In this document: positions 8,946-18,791 of the stretch, piece after piece
How the letters are laid out: the number at the start of each line of letters is the position of its first letter
Numbering within the stretch: the first letter of the stretch is position 1
Assembly: GCF_030547075.1 (NCBI RefSeq)
Contig: NZ_JAUOQH010000003.1
Coordinates: 186,001-250,000 of the forward strand
From: Alteromonas sp. 1_MG-2023
Lineage (GTDB): Bacteria > Pseudomonadota > Gammaproteobacteria > Enterobacterales > Alteromonadaceae
Direction: 5' to 3'
Length of the DNA stretch: 64,000 nt
The notes under the pieces: generated by a model
The model's database searches: none
The model's input: only the letters and a program-made list of their open reading frames with translations
What the model was told of the DNA's origin: nothing
Position numbers and translations under genes: made by a program

Positions 8946-9132
8946 CTATGCCATCCAAGCTATTTTAAGAGATTTAATCCTAACACCATATTACGTTGTA
9001 CACTTTTCATCGTCAAAGGGAGTTAATATAGATTAGGGCTACCCAATACCGTTATAGATTGGCATACTAAGCACAATAATGTGGAGTAATGCTGCGCTTA
9101 CCCATTCATGGAAGAAGTAAAAGAAAGAAGTA

Positions 9133-11694
9133 ATGACGCAAACCGTATTTTCAATTCATTTCCCTAAAAATAATCAAGCATCTGTAGGGCATTTTGTTGC
9201 AGGTATTCCTTGCCCGAAAGGGAAATGGCCAGCTACTGCCCCATTAAAGTTGCAACGCGATGCGAACAACATAGAAAATACGACTATTCGTACCACCTCT
9301 TTGTGGCCAGATGGGACGATTAAATGGCTTCATGTAGAGGGGCTGGTAGAGCGACCTTTTGCTAGTGATGACAAAAACAATGAATTCGCAGCCAATATGG
9401 ATGTTCGGTTAACGTTAGCTGAACATTCTCCTAACACCCTAACAAACCCAGTTTTAGAAGATAAAAATAAGCTTTTAATCACAACCCAAAATGACAAGTG
9501 CATTGAAGTAGACGGCAAACAACTGCTTACATTTCATGAAACGTCTTTGGGAGATACGCAGTTTTATCTTTTAGAAAAGGATATGTCTCATTGTCATATT
9601 CAAAGCTTTTCATACACTCTAGAGGGTAATCATTTAGGGTATCAGGCAGTTCGGATCACTCAAATTGCGCATCTCGCACTTGCAGATGGCAAGGATTTAG
9701 AAGTCGAACTATTCGCTACCGTTTTTCTAAATGATGGTCACATCAAAGGTGAAGTGACGATTAAAAACCCCAATGCCGCATCACATCCGAACGGACAATG
9801 GGATTTAGGCGACCCTAATTCATGCCATATTAAAGAATTTGGGTTAGCAGTTAATGCCACTGACGCAACGATATCTCTGTTGGTTGATAGTAAGACCTAT
9901 TCGGTTGAACCAGATAAGACACTATCAATTTATCAGGCATCAAGCGGCCATGATAATTGGCAAAGTGTGGTTCACGTTAATGCAAATAATGAATTACCCT
10001 TTAACTTTAAAGGATTTAAGTTATTCACGGATGAACAAGAGCTAAGCAATGGCATGCAAGCGCAGCCTATATTGCAATTTCAAAGTAAGAAAAACACCTA
10101 CTATCTTGAAGTTAATCAATTTTGGCAAAACTTCCCGTCTTCCTTCACGGCAAATAATAGTGAATCATGTGTTAGCTTATTAGGTTCGCGCTATGGCGCC
10201 CCTGTTGAGCTTCAACCTGGGGAGCAAAAGACACGACACTTCTATTTAGCCGAAGAGGCTATTGCTCAAACTAGTATCATTATGTGCCCCGAATGGGTAA
10301 GAAGTACGCGAACCCTACCTTTTCTAACGGATAACAGTGCTTCGTTGAGTAAGATGATTCAACATGGTGTTAGCGGTGCTTCATCATTTTTTCAAAAAAG
10401 GCTGGATATTGACGAATTTGGCTGGCGTCACATGGGTGAACTCTATGCTGATCACGAAAAAGCAGAATCTCCTGACGTTGAGTATTTCGTGTCTCATTAC
10501 AATAACCAGTACGATCCTATTTATGGCATGCTTTGCCAGTGGATAGTAACAGGAAATGAAAAGTGGTTTGAATTAGCCGACGACTTAGCTAAGCACGTCG
10601 CGGATATTGATGTTTACCACACTAATAATGATAAGCCAGAATACAGTGGCGGGTTGTTTTGGCATACCGACCATTATGTTCAAGCCTGTACTGCTACCCA
10701 TCGCACCTATTCAAAACACCAACCTACTGGTGTGTATGACGACCATGCAGGCGGTGGTGGTCCAGGAGGGCAGCATTGCTATACCAACGGATTAACACTC
10801 CACTACTTAATGACGGGATACCCACCTTCAAAAAATGCCGTGCTCTCTATTACAAATTGGGTCAAAAATTACTACGAAGGTGACGGTACCTTATTGAGTG
10901 CTTTGTTAGCCATTAAGAACAGTGCCGTGCCTGGGGTTAAAAATGTCAAAACGGGAAAATACCCGCTAGACCGAGGTACCGGAAATTATATTCAGGCATT
11001 GATGGATAGGTATGAATTGCTCGCCGACATTAGTGATATCCATTGGGTCTCAGATATTATCAAAAATACTATTTCGCCATCTGACAACCTAGCCGAACGA
11101 AACTTTGCAGATGTTGAAAACACGTGGTTCTATACCGTATTTTTACAAGCGGTATGTCGATTTATATCGATAAAAGAAAGTTTAAGTCAGTTCGATGAAG
11201 ACTATAATTATGCCGTATCATCCTTAGCGCTTTACACTCAATGGATGGTGCAAAATGAGTATGCATATTTAGATAAGCCGGATATTTTAGAATTCCCCAA
11301 TCAAACATGGAGCGGACAAGATTTACGAAAGCTTTGTGTATTAAATTTTGCTTCCAATTATTTGTCAAACACTCAAGCTCAAAACGCACTAAAAAAAGCA
11401 GCTGAATTAGAAAAGCAAATATCTGAGCGACTATCTAGTAGTAGCGAGTCATCAACAACCCGTTTGTTGTGCTTAATGATGCAAAACTCAAACTATGAGA
11501 GCTACCGCAGCGCAGCGGCCCCGTTGCCGAGTGTAAATAAACACTCGACAACTGCTAATGCAGAATATAATGCCAGCAACAGCGGTATTTTTTCTCACTT
11601 AGTTTCACATTTAAAAACCTTTTCAGTTTCAAATGAGCGAAGACAATTTGTTAAGCGCTTTCCACAGTTTCAAAAATGGCTAGGTAGGCCATGA
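9133..11694 (+). CDS. PcRGLX/YetA-like protein (putative exo-rhamnogalacturonan-lyase family)
   Basis: An 853-residue protein without an obvious signal peptide. The N-terminal region (to about residue 100) has the pattern GIPCPKG...LWPDGTIKWLHVEG of the RIFT-barrel domain of PcRGLX/YetA-like proteins. The central and C-terminal parts, with GWRHMGELYADHEK, YSGGLFWHTDHYVQA and DDHAGGGGPGGQH, suggest the alpha/alpha toroid catalytic region of the same family. Known members cleave rhamnogalacturonan. Here the protein sits in front of, and overlaps by four bases, an exopolysaccharide glycosyltransferase. It may therefore trim or modify the cell's own polymer, or may have lost lyase activity. The lack of a signal peptide argues for a cytoplasmic location or unusual export. 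Family assignment is moderate and activity unknown. Confidence 0.6.
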   Translation: MTQTVFSIHFPKNNQASVGHFVAGIPCPKGKWPATAPLKLQRDANNIENTTIRTTSLWPDGTIKWLHVEGLVERPFASDDKNNEFAANMDVRLTLAEHSPNTLTNPVLEDKNKLLITTQNDKCIEVDGKQLLTFHETSLGDTQFYLLEKDMSHCHIQSFSYTLEGNHLGYQAVRITQIAHLALADGKDLEVELFATVFLNDGHIKGEVTIKNPNAASHPNGQWDLGDPNSCHIKEFGLAVNATDATISLLVDSKTYSVEPDKTLSIYQASSGHDNWQSVVHVNANNELPFNFKGFKLFTDEQELSNGMQAQPILQFQSKKNTYYLEVNQFWQNFPSSFTANNSESCVSLLGSRYGAPVELQPGEQKTRHFYLAEEAIAQTSIIMCPEWVRSTRTLPFLTDNSASLSKMIQHGVSGASSFFQKRLDIDEFGWRHMGELYADHEKAESPDVEYFVSHYNNQYDPIYGMLCQWIVTGNEKWFELADDLAKHVADIDVYHTNNDKPEYSGGLFWHTDHYVQACTATHRTYSKHQPTGVYDDHAGGGGPGGQHCYTNGLTLHYLMTGYPPSKNAVLSITNWVKNYYEGDGTLLSALLAIKNSAVPGVKNVKTGKYPLDRGTGNYIQALMDRYELLADISDIHWVSDIIKNTISPSDNLAERNFADVENTWFYTVFLQAVCRFISIKESLSQFDEDYNYAVSSLALYTQWMVQNEYAYLDKPDILEFPNQTWSGQDLRKLCVLNFASNYLSNTQAQNALKKAAELEKQISERLSSSSESSTTRLLCLMMQNSNYESYRSAAAPLPSVNKHSTTANAEYNASNSGIFSHLVSHLKTFSVSNERRQFVKRFPQFQKWLGRP

Positions 11695-12656
11695 GTATTC
11701 TTACTAGCTTTATCATTCCACACAAAGGCCGTGAGGCTATGCTTATTGATACTATCAATAGTATCGCGAACCAAACTGTTTCTAGAGACAGTTATGAGGT
11801 TATTGTAGTAAGCCAAAATACATCAGCTTCCCAAGTGCTCTCTGCACTTGGTGAGACGTTAAATTTGTCTATAATTTATAACGCTGAAAGTAAAACTATC
11901 TCACATTCAAGAAATCTAGGTGCCGAACACGCAAAGGGAAGTTTTTTAGCATTTTTAGATGCTGATGTAGCCCTATCCCCCAATTGGCTTGAGACTGTGA
12001 AGGCAAAGCTAGAATCTGATGCTGCCACCGCTTTAGTTAGCACTATGCAGATAAACAGCAACAATGCGCCGCCTTTAGAGCGTATTCGAACTGCGTTAAG
12101 TAATGCTGACTTAGATACCGAAGTAAGCTTCCTTCCTGGCCGCAACTTATTTTTAGCAAAGCACACTTTTTACGAGGCGGGACAATTTCCAGAACACCTT
12201 TTAACATGCGAAGATTACTACTTTACCGACAAAGTAAATCAAATAGGCACCTTGTATTACACTTCAAAAGCACACTACGTGCATTTAGGTGAAGATAAAG
12301 CTTTTATTCCTATGTGGAAAAAAGAAATTTGGCGAGGGCAGTCAAATTTGGCATCGCTTAAGGGTAGAGACATACCACTACGAGAATTCCCTAGTTTTAT
12401 TGTGCCGTTTGCGGTTACTGGCGGCGTTATGCTTTTTTTCTTAGCGTTAATTTTATCACAAACCGAAATAGCGACTCTATTTGCTTTGGGTACGCTCATT
12501 CCATTGTTAGCCTATACAGCAAGATTAAAGAAGCTTACTGGCAAACAAGTGAGTGTGGGATATTGCTTACTATTTTACAGTCTTTACTTCCCGGCAAGGG
12601 CTATTGGAACATTATTAGGAGTTCGCGGCACGGTTGATACCAGTTCGCATAGATAG
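11691..12656 (+). CDS. Glycosyltransferase family 2 with C-terminal membrane segments
   Basis: A 321-residue GT-A glycosyltransferase. It opens with SFIIPHKGREAML and has the metal-binding DxD in AFLDADVALSPNW (about residues 86-98). Two hydrophobic segments near residues 240-285 anchor the C terminus in the inner membrane. The ATG overlaps the stop of the preceding lyase-like gene (ATGA). It is the second gene of a plus-strand run continuing to 22.2 kb. It likely transfers a sugar to the undecaprenyl-linked repeat unit. Donor and linkage are unknown. Confidence 0.87.
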   Translation: MSILTSFIIPHKGREAMLIDTINSIANQTVSRDSYEVIVVSQNTSASQVLSALGETLNLSIIYNAESKTISHSRNLGAEHAKGSFLAFLDADVALSPNWLETVKAKLESDAATALVSTMQINSNNAPPLERIRTALSNADLDTEVSFLPGRNLFLAKHTFYEAGQFPEHLLTCEDYYFTDKVNQIGTLYYTSKAHYVHLGEDKAFIPMWKKEIWRGQSNLASLKGRDIPLREFPSFIVPFAVTGGVMLFFLALILSQTEIATLFALGTLIPLLAYTARLKKLTGKQVSVGYCLLFYSLYFPARAIGTLLGVRGTVDTSSHR

Positions 12657-12659
12657 ATT

Positions 12660-13751
12660 ATGAAAATATTGCAGTTTATATGCTCCACAGGTTTTTACGG
12701 TGCAGAGCGATGGGTACTCGCGCTATCGAAGCACTTACCGGACAATGTAACAAGCGAACTGGCCGTTACCCTTGAACCGGGAACCGAAGAGCTTGAACTT
12801 GTGAAGCAGTTTGCGCCTATTGGCAACACACATTACATCCCAATGAAGGGGCGTTTCGACTTCTCTGCCGTTACTAAATTAGCTGAATTAATTAAACAGC
12901 AAAATATCGATGTGATACATACGCATGGATATAAATCAGATATTTTAGGGGTTCTGGCGGCACGAAAGGCTGGTATCCCCTGTGTTGTGACCCCCCATGG
13001 TTTCGAAAACGCTGCAGATTTCAAACTTCGTTTGTTCATCTGGTTAGGCTGCCAATCGATGCGTTTTGCGGATAAAGTCGTCCCGCTGTCGAAACAGTTA
13101 ATGGTAGATGTTCAAAAATTTAATATTAAGCAAGACAAGTTAGCTTATATTCAAAATGGTGTAGACCTTTCTGAAGTAGAGGAAGTTCGCCTTACCAAAG
13201 CGCCAAAATCAAGCGATATCAAAACTATTGGCTTTGTTGGGCAAATGATCAGCCGAAAGAACATGAAAGCTATACTTGATTGTTTTGATACCTTGTATAA
13301 AAAACGACAAGATATAGAATTAGTTTTGCTAGGAGACGGTGAAGATAGACCTGAATTGGAACGCTATACTGGCACTCTGCAAAGCAAAGAAGCGGTTAAA
13401 TTTTTAGGCTTTAGAAACGATCGATTACAATTATTACGTGATTTTGATTTATTTGTAATGACATCGACGCTTGAGGGTATTCCTCGCTGCTTGATGGAAG
13501 CATGCGCAATGGAAATCCCAGTCTCTGCTTATGATATTGCTGGTATTGATCAACTAATCACGCATAATAAGTCGGGCCTACTTGCGCCATTACATGACAG
13601 TCAACAACTGCAGCAAGACTGGGAAAAGCTATTAGATGACGTTGACTACGCAAAAGCGCTTGCCGCTAATGCAAAAAACTTCGTTGAAGAAAACTTCTCG
13701 GCAAAGCGTATGGCCGATGAATACCTGCATTTATTTAAGCAATTAGTGTAA
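12660..13751 (+). CDS. Glycosyltransferase family 4
   Basis: A 363-residue GT-B enzyme. The N-terminal acceptor domain begins ILQFICSTGFYGAERW, and the C-terminal donor domain starts near residue 190 (IGFVGQMISRKNMK). The retaining-GT4 EX7E-type motif is at EGIPRCLMEA. It starts three bases after the previous gene ends, so it is in the same operon. The role is sugar addition in exopolysaccharide repeat assembly at the cytoplasmic face. No exact substrate can be assigned. Confidence 0.88.
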   Translation: MKILQFICSTGFYGAERWVLALSKHLPDNVTSELAVTLEPGTEELELVKQFAPIGNTHYIPMKGRFDFSAVTKLAELIKQQNIDVIHTHGYKSDILGVLAARKAGIPCVVTPHGFENAADFKLRLFIWLGCQSMRFADKVVPLSKQLMVDVQKFNIKQDKLAYIQNGVDLSEVEEVRLTKAPKSSDIKTIGFVGQMISRKNMKAILDCFDTLYKKRQDIELVLLGDGEDRPELERYTGTLQSKEAVKFLGFRNDRLQLLRDFDLFVMTSTLEGIPRCLMEACAMEIPVSAYDIAGIDQLITHNKSGLLAPLHDSQQLQQDWEKLLDDVDYAKALAANAKNFVEENFSAKRMADEYLHLFKQLV

Positions 13752-13761
13752 GAGAAAGCGA

Positions 13762-14781
13762 ATGCCTAAACAGGACGTTTTATTTGTTTTAACTATAGAC
13801 ACAGAAGAAGAATGGCTGTGGGACGACGAGTTTCCGCAACATGATTGCTCGGTCAAGAATGTAGCTAAACTTCCTGAGTTCCAAACTTTTTGTACATCCC
13901 TAGGTATTCGCCCCACTTATTTTGTAGATTATGCTATTGCTAACGACGCCAATGGCTGTGAAATTTTAAGCCAATTCGCAAAAAATAACGCTGCGGAGAT
14001 AGGAGCCCACTTACACCCTTGGTGTAACCCCCCTTATTTCGGTAAAACGACTGAAGCGGAATCTCATGTAATCAACCTCCCTATAGAACAGGTTGAACAA
14101 AAGCTAGATGCATTAACTGATATTATTTATCACAACATTGGCGTTCATCCTCAATCCTTTAGAAGTGGGCGATGGGGAATCAATGGAAAAACCCTTTCGC
14201 TGTTAGCATCTAAGGGCTATAAGGTTGATTCAAGTGTTTATCCGTTTTATAAAAATGACTTTTTCAGTTGCTTAGGTGCGCCAGGCTATCCCTACTTCCC
14301 TAGTTTTAAAAATGCATTAGCGCCAAGTAATCAACGTTCACTTTTAGAATTACCAGTAAGCGCCGGTTTCAACATTAAAAACTTTGAGTTGGGTGAAAAC
14401 ATTCACGATACTCTATCTCAACCTCCATTTAGTTGGGTTAAGTCTATCGGCGTTCTGTGGCACAGCAGACTCTTGAGAAAGATTTATCTAAGCCCTGAAT
14501 TAACTAAAAGTGAAGATATGGCCACACTTGTAGATCAGTGTTTAGCAAAACAACATCCGGTGGTGCACATGTACCTTCATAGCTCTAGTTTAATTGATGG
14601 TGCCACGGGGCTTTTAAATGTTGAAGACGCATTCACTCGTATTTGCAAGCGTATAGAAAATCTAGTTAGCCATTTAGAAACAAAAGCAAATGTTAGGTTT
14701 TGCACAATTTCAGAGGCCAAAGTGTTACTCAGTAATTTGCCGACAAAAGATTCAGTTATTAAGTTAAAGGAAGTGTGTTAA
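13762..14781 (+). CDS. Polysaccharide deacetylase-like (NodB-fold) protein
   Basis: A 339-residue protein. It has features of a carbohydrate esterase 4/NodB-like deacetylase of the WalW type: an acidic start (LTIDTEEEW), a metal-site histidine pair in IGAHLHPW, and the RSGRWG motif near residue 135. No signal peptide is visible, so it may act in the cytoplasm on a nucleotide- or lipid-linked sugar. RBS-like AAGAGAAAG precedes the ATG. Its stop overlaps the next start by one base (TAATG). This is distinct from the XrtA-family deacetylase at 42.8-43.6 kb. The assignment to the fold is good, the substrate unknown. Confidence 0.75.
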   Translation: MPKQDVLFVLTIDTEEEWLWDDEFPQHDCSVKNVAKLPEFQTFCTSLGIRPTYFVDYAIANDANGCEILSQFAKNNAAEIGAHLHPWCNPPYFGKTTEAESHVINLPIEQVEQKLDALTDIIYHNIGVHPQSFRSGRWGINGKTLSLLASKGYKVDSSVYPFYKNDFFSCLGAPGYPYFPSFKNALAPSNQRSLLELPVSAGFNIKNFELGENIHDTLSQPPFSWVKSIGVLWHSRLLRKIYLSPELTKSEDMATLVDQCLAKQHPVVHMYLHSSSLIDGATGLLNVEDAFTRICKRIENLVSHLETKANVRFCTISEAKVLLSNLPTKDSVIKLKEVC

Positions 14782-15851
14782 TGACTCCCTCCCCAACACT
14801 TTCTTTTCAACTTGCTACCACGAACCAGCGAGAAGAATGGGATAATTACGTAAGTACTCACGAACAAGCTACTGCTTACCATAAGTTTGCGTGGTTACTT
14901 GCGGTTAAAAACGCATACGGGCACGCTATATTTGGTGTTATTGCCCGAGAAACGCCAACGAATAAAGTTGTAGGCGTTTTTCCTGCAATTTTAATGAAAG
15001 CTCCAATTATAGGCCGTCAACTTTGTAGCCTTCCCTATTGCGATGTAGGTTATCCAGTTGCCAATAGCCCTGAAATTATTCGTGAAATGCAAAGTTTTTT
15101 AGAAACTCAGCAAATTAAGCATAGCAGCCAGAACTTTGAAATTCGTGATATCGCAGAAACGCCTACTGAAGCAACACAACTCCAACATAAAAAAGTAAGA
15201 ATGCTGCTGCCGTTACCCGAGAGTAGTGAAACCTTACTAGCGAGCTTTAAATCGAAGTTAAGAAGCCAGGTTCGTAAAGCTGAAAAAAATGGTTTAGAAG
15301 TTAAAGTTGGCAATACTCAACAGCTAATAAATGAATTTTATGATGTTTACGCTCGCAATATGCGCGACCTAGGCTCGCCAGTACACGCAAAAAAATGGTT
15401 TGAGCATATTGCCTCGGCATATACAGATTCATGCATTATTTCTGTTGTATATAAGGGTGATACGCCTATAGGGGCTGGCCTAGTCATAAAAAATGGTAAA
15501 CACGCTTCTATTCCTTGGGCTTCTACCCTAAGGGAGTTCAACCCTTTAGCGCCTAATATGATGCTTTACTGGTCGTTATTGGCGCACTGTGCTGATAGCG
15601 GAATCACTGAGTTTGACTTCGGGCGCTCTACCTTCGAAGAAGGGACATACCGATTTAAAAAGCAATGGGGCGCTACGCCACAGCTATTAAACTGGAAAAA
15701 GCTTGATAAGAATAATCAATACGTTAAAGAAAAAGAACATAGTCAAACCCCTTCAAAATTACGGCCATTAATAGAAAATGTTTGGAGAAAATTACCATTG
15801 GGGTTAACAATAACGACTGGGTCGGTAATTCGCCCTTATATTAGCTTGTAG
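14781..15851 (+). CDS. FemAB-like protein, XrtA/PEP-CTERM system-associated
   Basis: A 356-residue protein of the exosortase-associated FemAB-like family. The N-terminal half carries ATAYHKFAWLLAV and the pattern GYPVANSPEIIREM. The second half has a GNAT-like core (KLRSQVRKAEKNGLEVKVG) and ends in TEFDFGRSTFEEGTYRFKKQWG. Relatives transfer aminoacyl or acyl groups. I placed the start at ATG 14781, because AAGGAAG lies eight bases upstream. A GTG at 14775 sits too close to it. Its partner amidotransferase gene follows after 11 bases. Amide- or amino-sugar modification of the polymer is a reasonable inference. Confidence 0.85.
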   Translation: MTPSPTLSFQLATTNQREEWDNYVSTHEQATAYHKFAWLLAVKNAYGHAIFGVIARETPTNKVVGVFPAILMKAPIIGRQLCSLPYCDVGYPVANSPEIIREMQSFLETQQIKHSSQNFEIRDIAETPTEATQLQHKKVRMLLPLPESSETLLASFKSKLRSQVRKAEKNGLEVKVGNTQQLINEFYDVYARNMRDLGSPVHAKKWFEHIASAYTDSCIISVVYKGDTPIGAGLVIKNGKHASIPWASTLREFNPLAPNMMLYWSLLAHCADSGITEFDFGRSTFEEGTYRFKKQWGATPQLLNWKKLDKNNQYVKEKEHSQTPSKLRPLIENVWRKLPLGLTITTGSVIRPYISL

Positions 15852-15862
15852 GGAATACATTA

Positions 15863-17743
15863 ATGTGTGGCATTGCAGGATTTAGCCTATTTGATTATCA
15901 AGAAGGCAATACAACCACGCTGGAAGCGATGGGACAGGCTATTTATCATAGAGGGCCAGATGCTAGCGGTACCTACTTAGATGAAAAAATAGGACTATGC
16001 CATCGACGTCTCAGTATTCTTGATTTGACGGAAGCGGGCAATCAGCCTATGTATTCTGCCGATGGTAAGCTTGTTATTGTGTTTAATGGCGAGATTTACA
16101 ATTTTCTCGAGCTTAGAGCCGAACTTGAACAGCAAGGTGTTACGTTTAAAAGCCATACCGATACAGAAGTTATACTTGCGCTGTATGCCCGCGAAGGCGT
16201 TCAATGCTTAGAAAAACTTAATGGTATGTTTGCCTTTGCACTATGGGATATAAGTAAGCAAGAGCTTTTTATCGCTCGTGATCGGTTAGGCAAAAAACCC
16301 CTTTATTATTATTCACAAGACGGGCGATTTGCGTTTGGGTCTGAAATAAAAGCCATTTTAGCACTGGATAATATTCCTAGAGAAATAAGACTAGATGCGG
16401 TTTACGATTTCTTTGCTTATCAATACGTTCCAGACCCAAAGAGTATATTTAAACATATACACAAACTTCCCCCCGCCCATTATATGGTGTTGAACAAAAA
16501 TGGGTTTTCAATACATGAATATTGGGATTTAAGTTTTAAAAATACTTCGCATCAAAGTGAAGAAACCCATAAAACTCAGCTTAAAGCTTTATTAGAAAAA
16601 GTAACCAAGCAGCGCATGGTAAGTGACGTACCTTTGGGCGCGTTCTTAAGTGGTGGCGTAGATAGCTCTGGTGTAGTCGCTATGATGGCTGAAGCAAGCG
16701 ATAACCCAGTGAAAACTTGTACCATCGGTTTTGATGACAAAGCGTTTAACGAGGCCGATTTTGCTCGAGAGATAGCAGAAAAATACAAAACAGAACATCA
16801 TGAGTATACGGTACATCAAAATGTAGCCGAACGCTTAGAACACATCGTTAGCTTTTTCGACGAACCTTTTGCTGACCCTTCGTTAGTACCTACTTTTTTC
16901 GTTTCTGAACTAGCTCGAAAAGCGGTAACGGTAGCATTAGCTGGCGATGGCGGTGATGAGATGTTTGCCGGGTACGAAAAGTACACTACCGACGATATAG
17001 AGAATAGGCTAAGAAACAAATTTCCTGAGCCTTTAAGAAAGAAGCTTTTCCCTACCTTGGCAAATGTAGCTGGCATACTGCCTGGCTCTGTGGGCAGAAA
17101 AGGTAAGTCTTTACTTAACAGTTTGTCACACGACCCTGCTATGGGTTTTTACATCACCAATAGCATGATGACAGACAAAATGTGGAGCAGTTTAGTTAAA
17201 CCAGATGTTGCAGCCCAGCTTAAAGATTATCACCCAAGCCAATATACTATTGATGCCTATAACAAAGCTGACGGCCCTGACCACTTAAGTAAGATTTTAT
17301 ATACCGATATTAAAACTTATATGACAGGCGATATATTAGTTAAAGTGGATAGAATGAGCATGGCGCATTCCCTCGAAGTTCGTGCCCCTATCCTTGATTA
17401 CCAAGTAGCAGAGTTTGCTGCATCTGTTCCATCTACCCAAAAGTACCGAAATGGTGAAAAGAAATACTTACTAAAAGAAGTATTTAAGCCCTTTATTCCT
17501 GACTCCCTACTGTACAGAAAAAAAATGGGTTTTAGCACACCGCTTGATGAGTGGTTCAGAGGGGAGTTAAAAGCGACCACCGAAGCATTAATTCTAAAAC
17601 CAAATGCAGGGCTACACTCGATTTTTTCTGAGTTAAAAATTTCAAGCATTTGGAATGAACATCAATCTAATACAAAAGATCATGGCATAGTGCTGTGGAG
17701 CATGCTTATGTTCGAAATGTGGTATGAAAGATATGCAGCGTAA
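15863..17743 (+). CDS. Asparagine synthase-like glutamine amidotransferase, XrtA system-associated
   Basis: A 626-residue enzyme. Cys2 of MCGIAGF is the class II glutaminase nucleophile. The glutaminase domain runs to about residue 200 (YHRGPD, FNGEIYNF). The synthetase domain begins near residue 225 with the pyrophosphate loop LSGGVDSSGV near residue 263. AGDGGDEMFAGY is also present. Exosortase loci commonly carry such an AsnB-like amidotransferase, thought to amidate a carboxylated sugar or an attached amino acid instead of making free asparagine. AGGGA lies nine bases before the ATG. The end overlaps the following acyltransferase gene by 20 bases. A true asparagine synthetase cannot be excluded from sequence alone. 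Confidence 0.85.
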   Translation: MCGIAGFSLFDYQEGNTTTLEAMGQAIYHRGPDASGTYLDEKIGLCHRRLSILDLTEAGNQPMYSADGKLVIVFNGEIYNFLELRAELEQQGVTFKSHTDTEVILALYAREGVQCLEKLNGMFAFALWDISKQELFIARDRLGKKPLYYYSQDGRFAFGSEIKAILALDNIPREIRLDAVYDFFAYQYVPDPKSIFKHIHKLPPAHYMVLNKNGFSIHEYWDLSFKNTSHQSEETHKTQLKALLEKVTKQRMVSDVPLGAFLSGGVDSSGVVAMMAEASDNPVKTCTIGFDDKAFNEADFAREIAEKYKTEHHEYTVHQNVAERLEHIVSFFDEPFADPSLVPTFFVSELARKAVTVALAGDGGDEMFAGYEKYTTDDIENRLRNKFPEPLRKKLFPTLANVAGILPGSVGRKGKSLLNSLSHDPAMGFYITNSMMTDKMWSSLVKPDVAAQLKDYHPSQYTIDAYNKADGPDHLSKILYTDIKTYMTGDILVKVDRMSMAHSLEVRAPILDYQVAEFAASVPSTQKYRNGEKKYLLKEVFKPFIPDSLLYRKKMGFSTPLDEWFRGELKATTEALILKPNAGLHSIFSELKISSIWNEHQSNTKDHGIVLWSMLMFEMWYERYAA

Positions 17744-18791
17744 CTTCGCCCTAGATTGTTTTCGGGCCCTAGCAATAATGATGGTGTTTACTGGCCACAG
17801 TATTCTGGCCTATGGTTCTCCGCCAATGTTCGCACCTCTGCAATTTGGGGGCACTGGCGTAGATTTATTTTTCGTACTGTCAGGGTGGTTAATCGGAAAT
17901 CAGTTACTTATAGAAAAGAAACAATTCGGTGATATTGAGGTTTCAAGGTTTTGGTTTAGGCGCTGGATGAGAACGATGCCTGCCTACTATGCTGTTTTAA
18001 CAATAACCATATTCCAGTTATATATTACCAAGGATAATTTTTCTTTCCCTTGGGCACACCTTTTTTTCCTCCAAAATTATATTGGCAACCTAGATATATT
18101 TTACGTAAGTTGGTCTTTATCGGTGGAAGAACAGTTTTACTTGTTCATCGCACCATTGTTTGTATTTACTCTCAAACTACCAAAACGCTATCAAATATTT
18201 GTATTACTTACCTTATTAATTTGCCCAACACTTTTTAGATACTTGGATCTTTACACATCATTAAATGAAACGCATGTGCGCCTTGATTGCTGTGCTATGG
18301 GTGTACTTCTTGCCTACATAAAGCATTATAGAGCCAGTATTTGGCATGTATTGCAAGCCAATATTAACTTATCTCTTGCTGTTTCAATCTTTGCCTATTT
18401 ATTTTTCTATTTAGCGCGATATAACCCTGAGTGGGAAATAGTTGATCCAAGTAAATTGTTGCTATCAGTGCTTTTCGGTATTTGGATTCTTTGGGGCGAT
18501 CAAACAAACTACTCACCCAGTGGCTACTTATCAAAAATTGTGATGCATATATCGACTCGTTCATATGCAATGTACCTGCTTCATATCGACTCATTAGCGC
18601 TATTGAAAAGAATAGGTTTATCGGAGCATTTTCTTGCTTTTTATGCATTAGCACTATTATTAACCCTAACTCTTTCTGAATGCCTTTATAGAGTAATTGA
18701 GCTTCCCTTTATGAGGGTAAGAAGCAATTTCTCATTTGTTAGGTCTCGAAGCAAGAAAGTTGAGCTTGAACGGTATAAAGAAAATTTATGA
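17724..18791 (+). CDS. Acyltransferase 3 family membrane protein
   Basis: A 355-residue polytopic membrane protein with about ten hydrophobic segments. The N-terminal motif LDCFRALAIMMVFTGHS contains the conserved His of acyltransferase-3 proteins. RFWFRRWMRTMPAYY, a second family hallmark, follows. Such proteins O-acylate sugars of surface polysaccharides at the inner membrane. The start overlaps the amidotransferase gene by 20 bases. An alternative ATG lies at 17733, and neither has a strong ribosome site. It overlaps the next glycosyltransferase by four bases (ATGA). It lacks the SGNH extension seen in two other acyltransferases of this window. Confidence 0.87.
   Translation: MKDMQRNFALDCFRALAIMMVFTGHSILAYGSPPMFAPLQFGGTGVDLFFVLSGWLIGNQLLIEKKQFGDIEVSRFWFRRWMRTMPAYYAVLTITIFQLYITKDNFSFPWAHLFFLQNYIGNLDIFYVSWSLSVEEQFYLFIAPLFVFTLKLPKRYQIFVLLTLLICPTLFRYLDLYTSLNETHVRLDCCAMGVLLAYIKHYRASIWHVLQANINLSLAVSIFAYLFFYLARYNPEWEIVDPSKLLLSVLFGIWILWGDQTNYSPSGYLSKIVMHISTRSYAMYLLHIDSLALLKRIGLSEHFLAFYALALLLTLTLSECLYRVIELPFMRVRSNFSFVRSRSKKVELERYKENL

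Noticed and set aside
9059-9075. TTGGCATACTAAGCACA, a sigma-54-like element before the lyase-like gene
   Set aside because: It shares TTGGCAT with the good site at 3136-3151, but no GC occurs at the required -12 spacing, so it does not fit an RpoN promoter.
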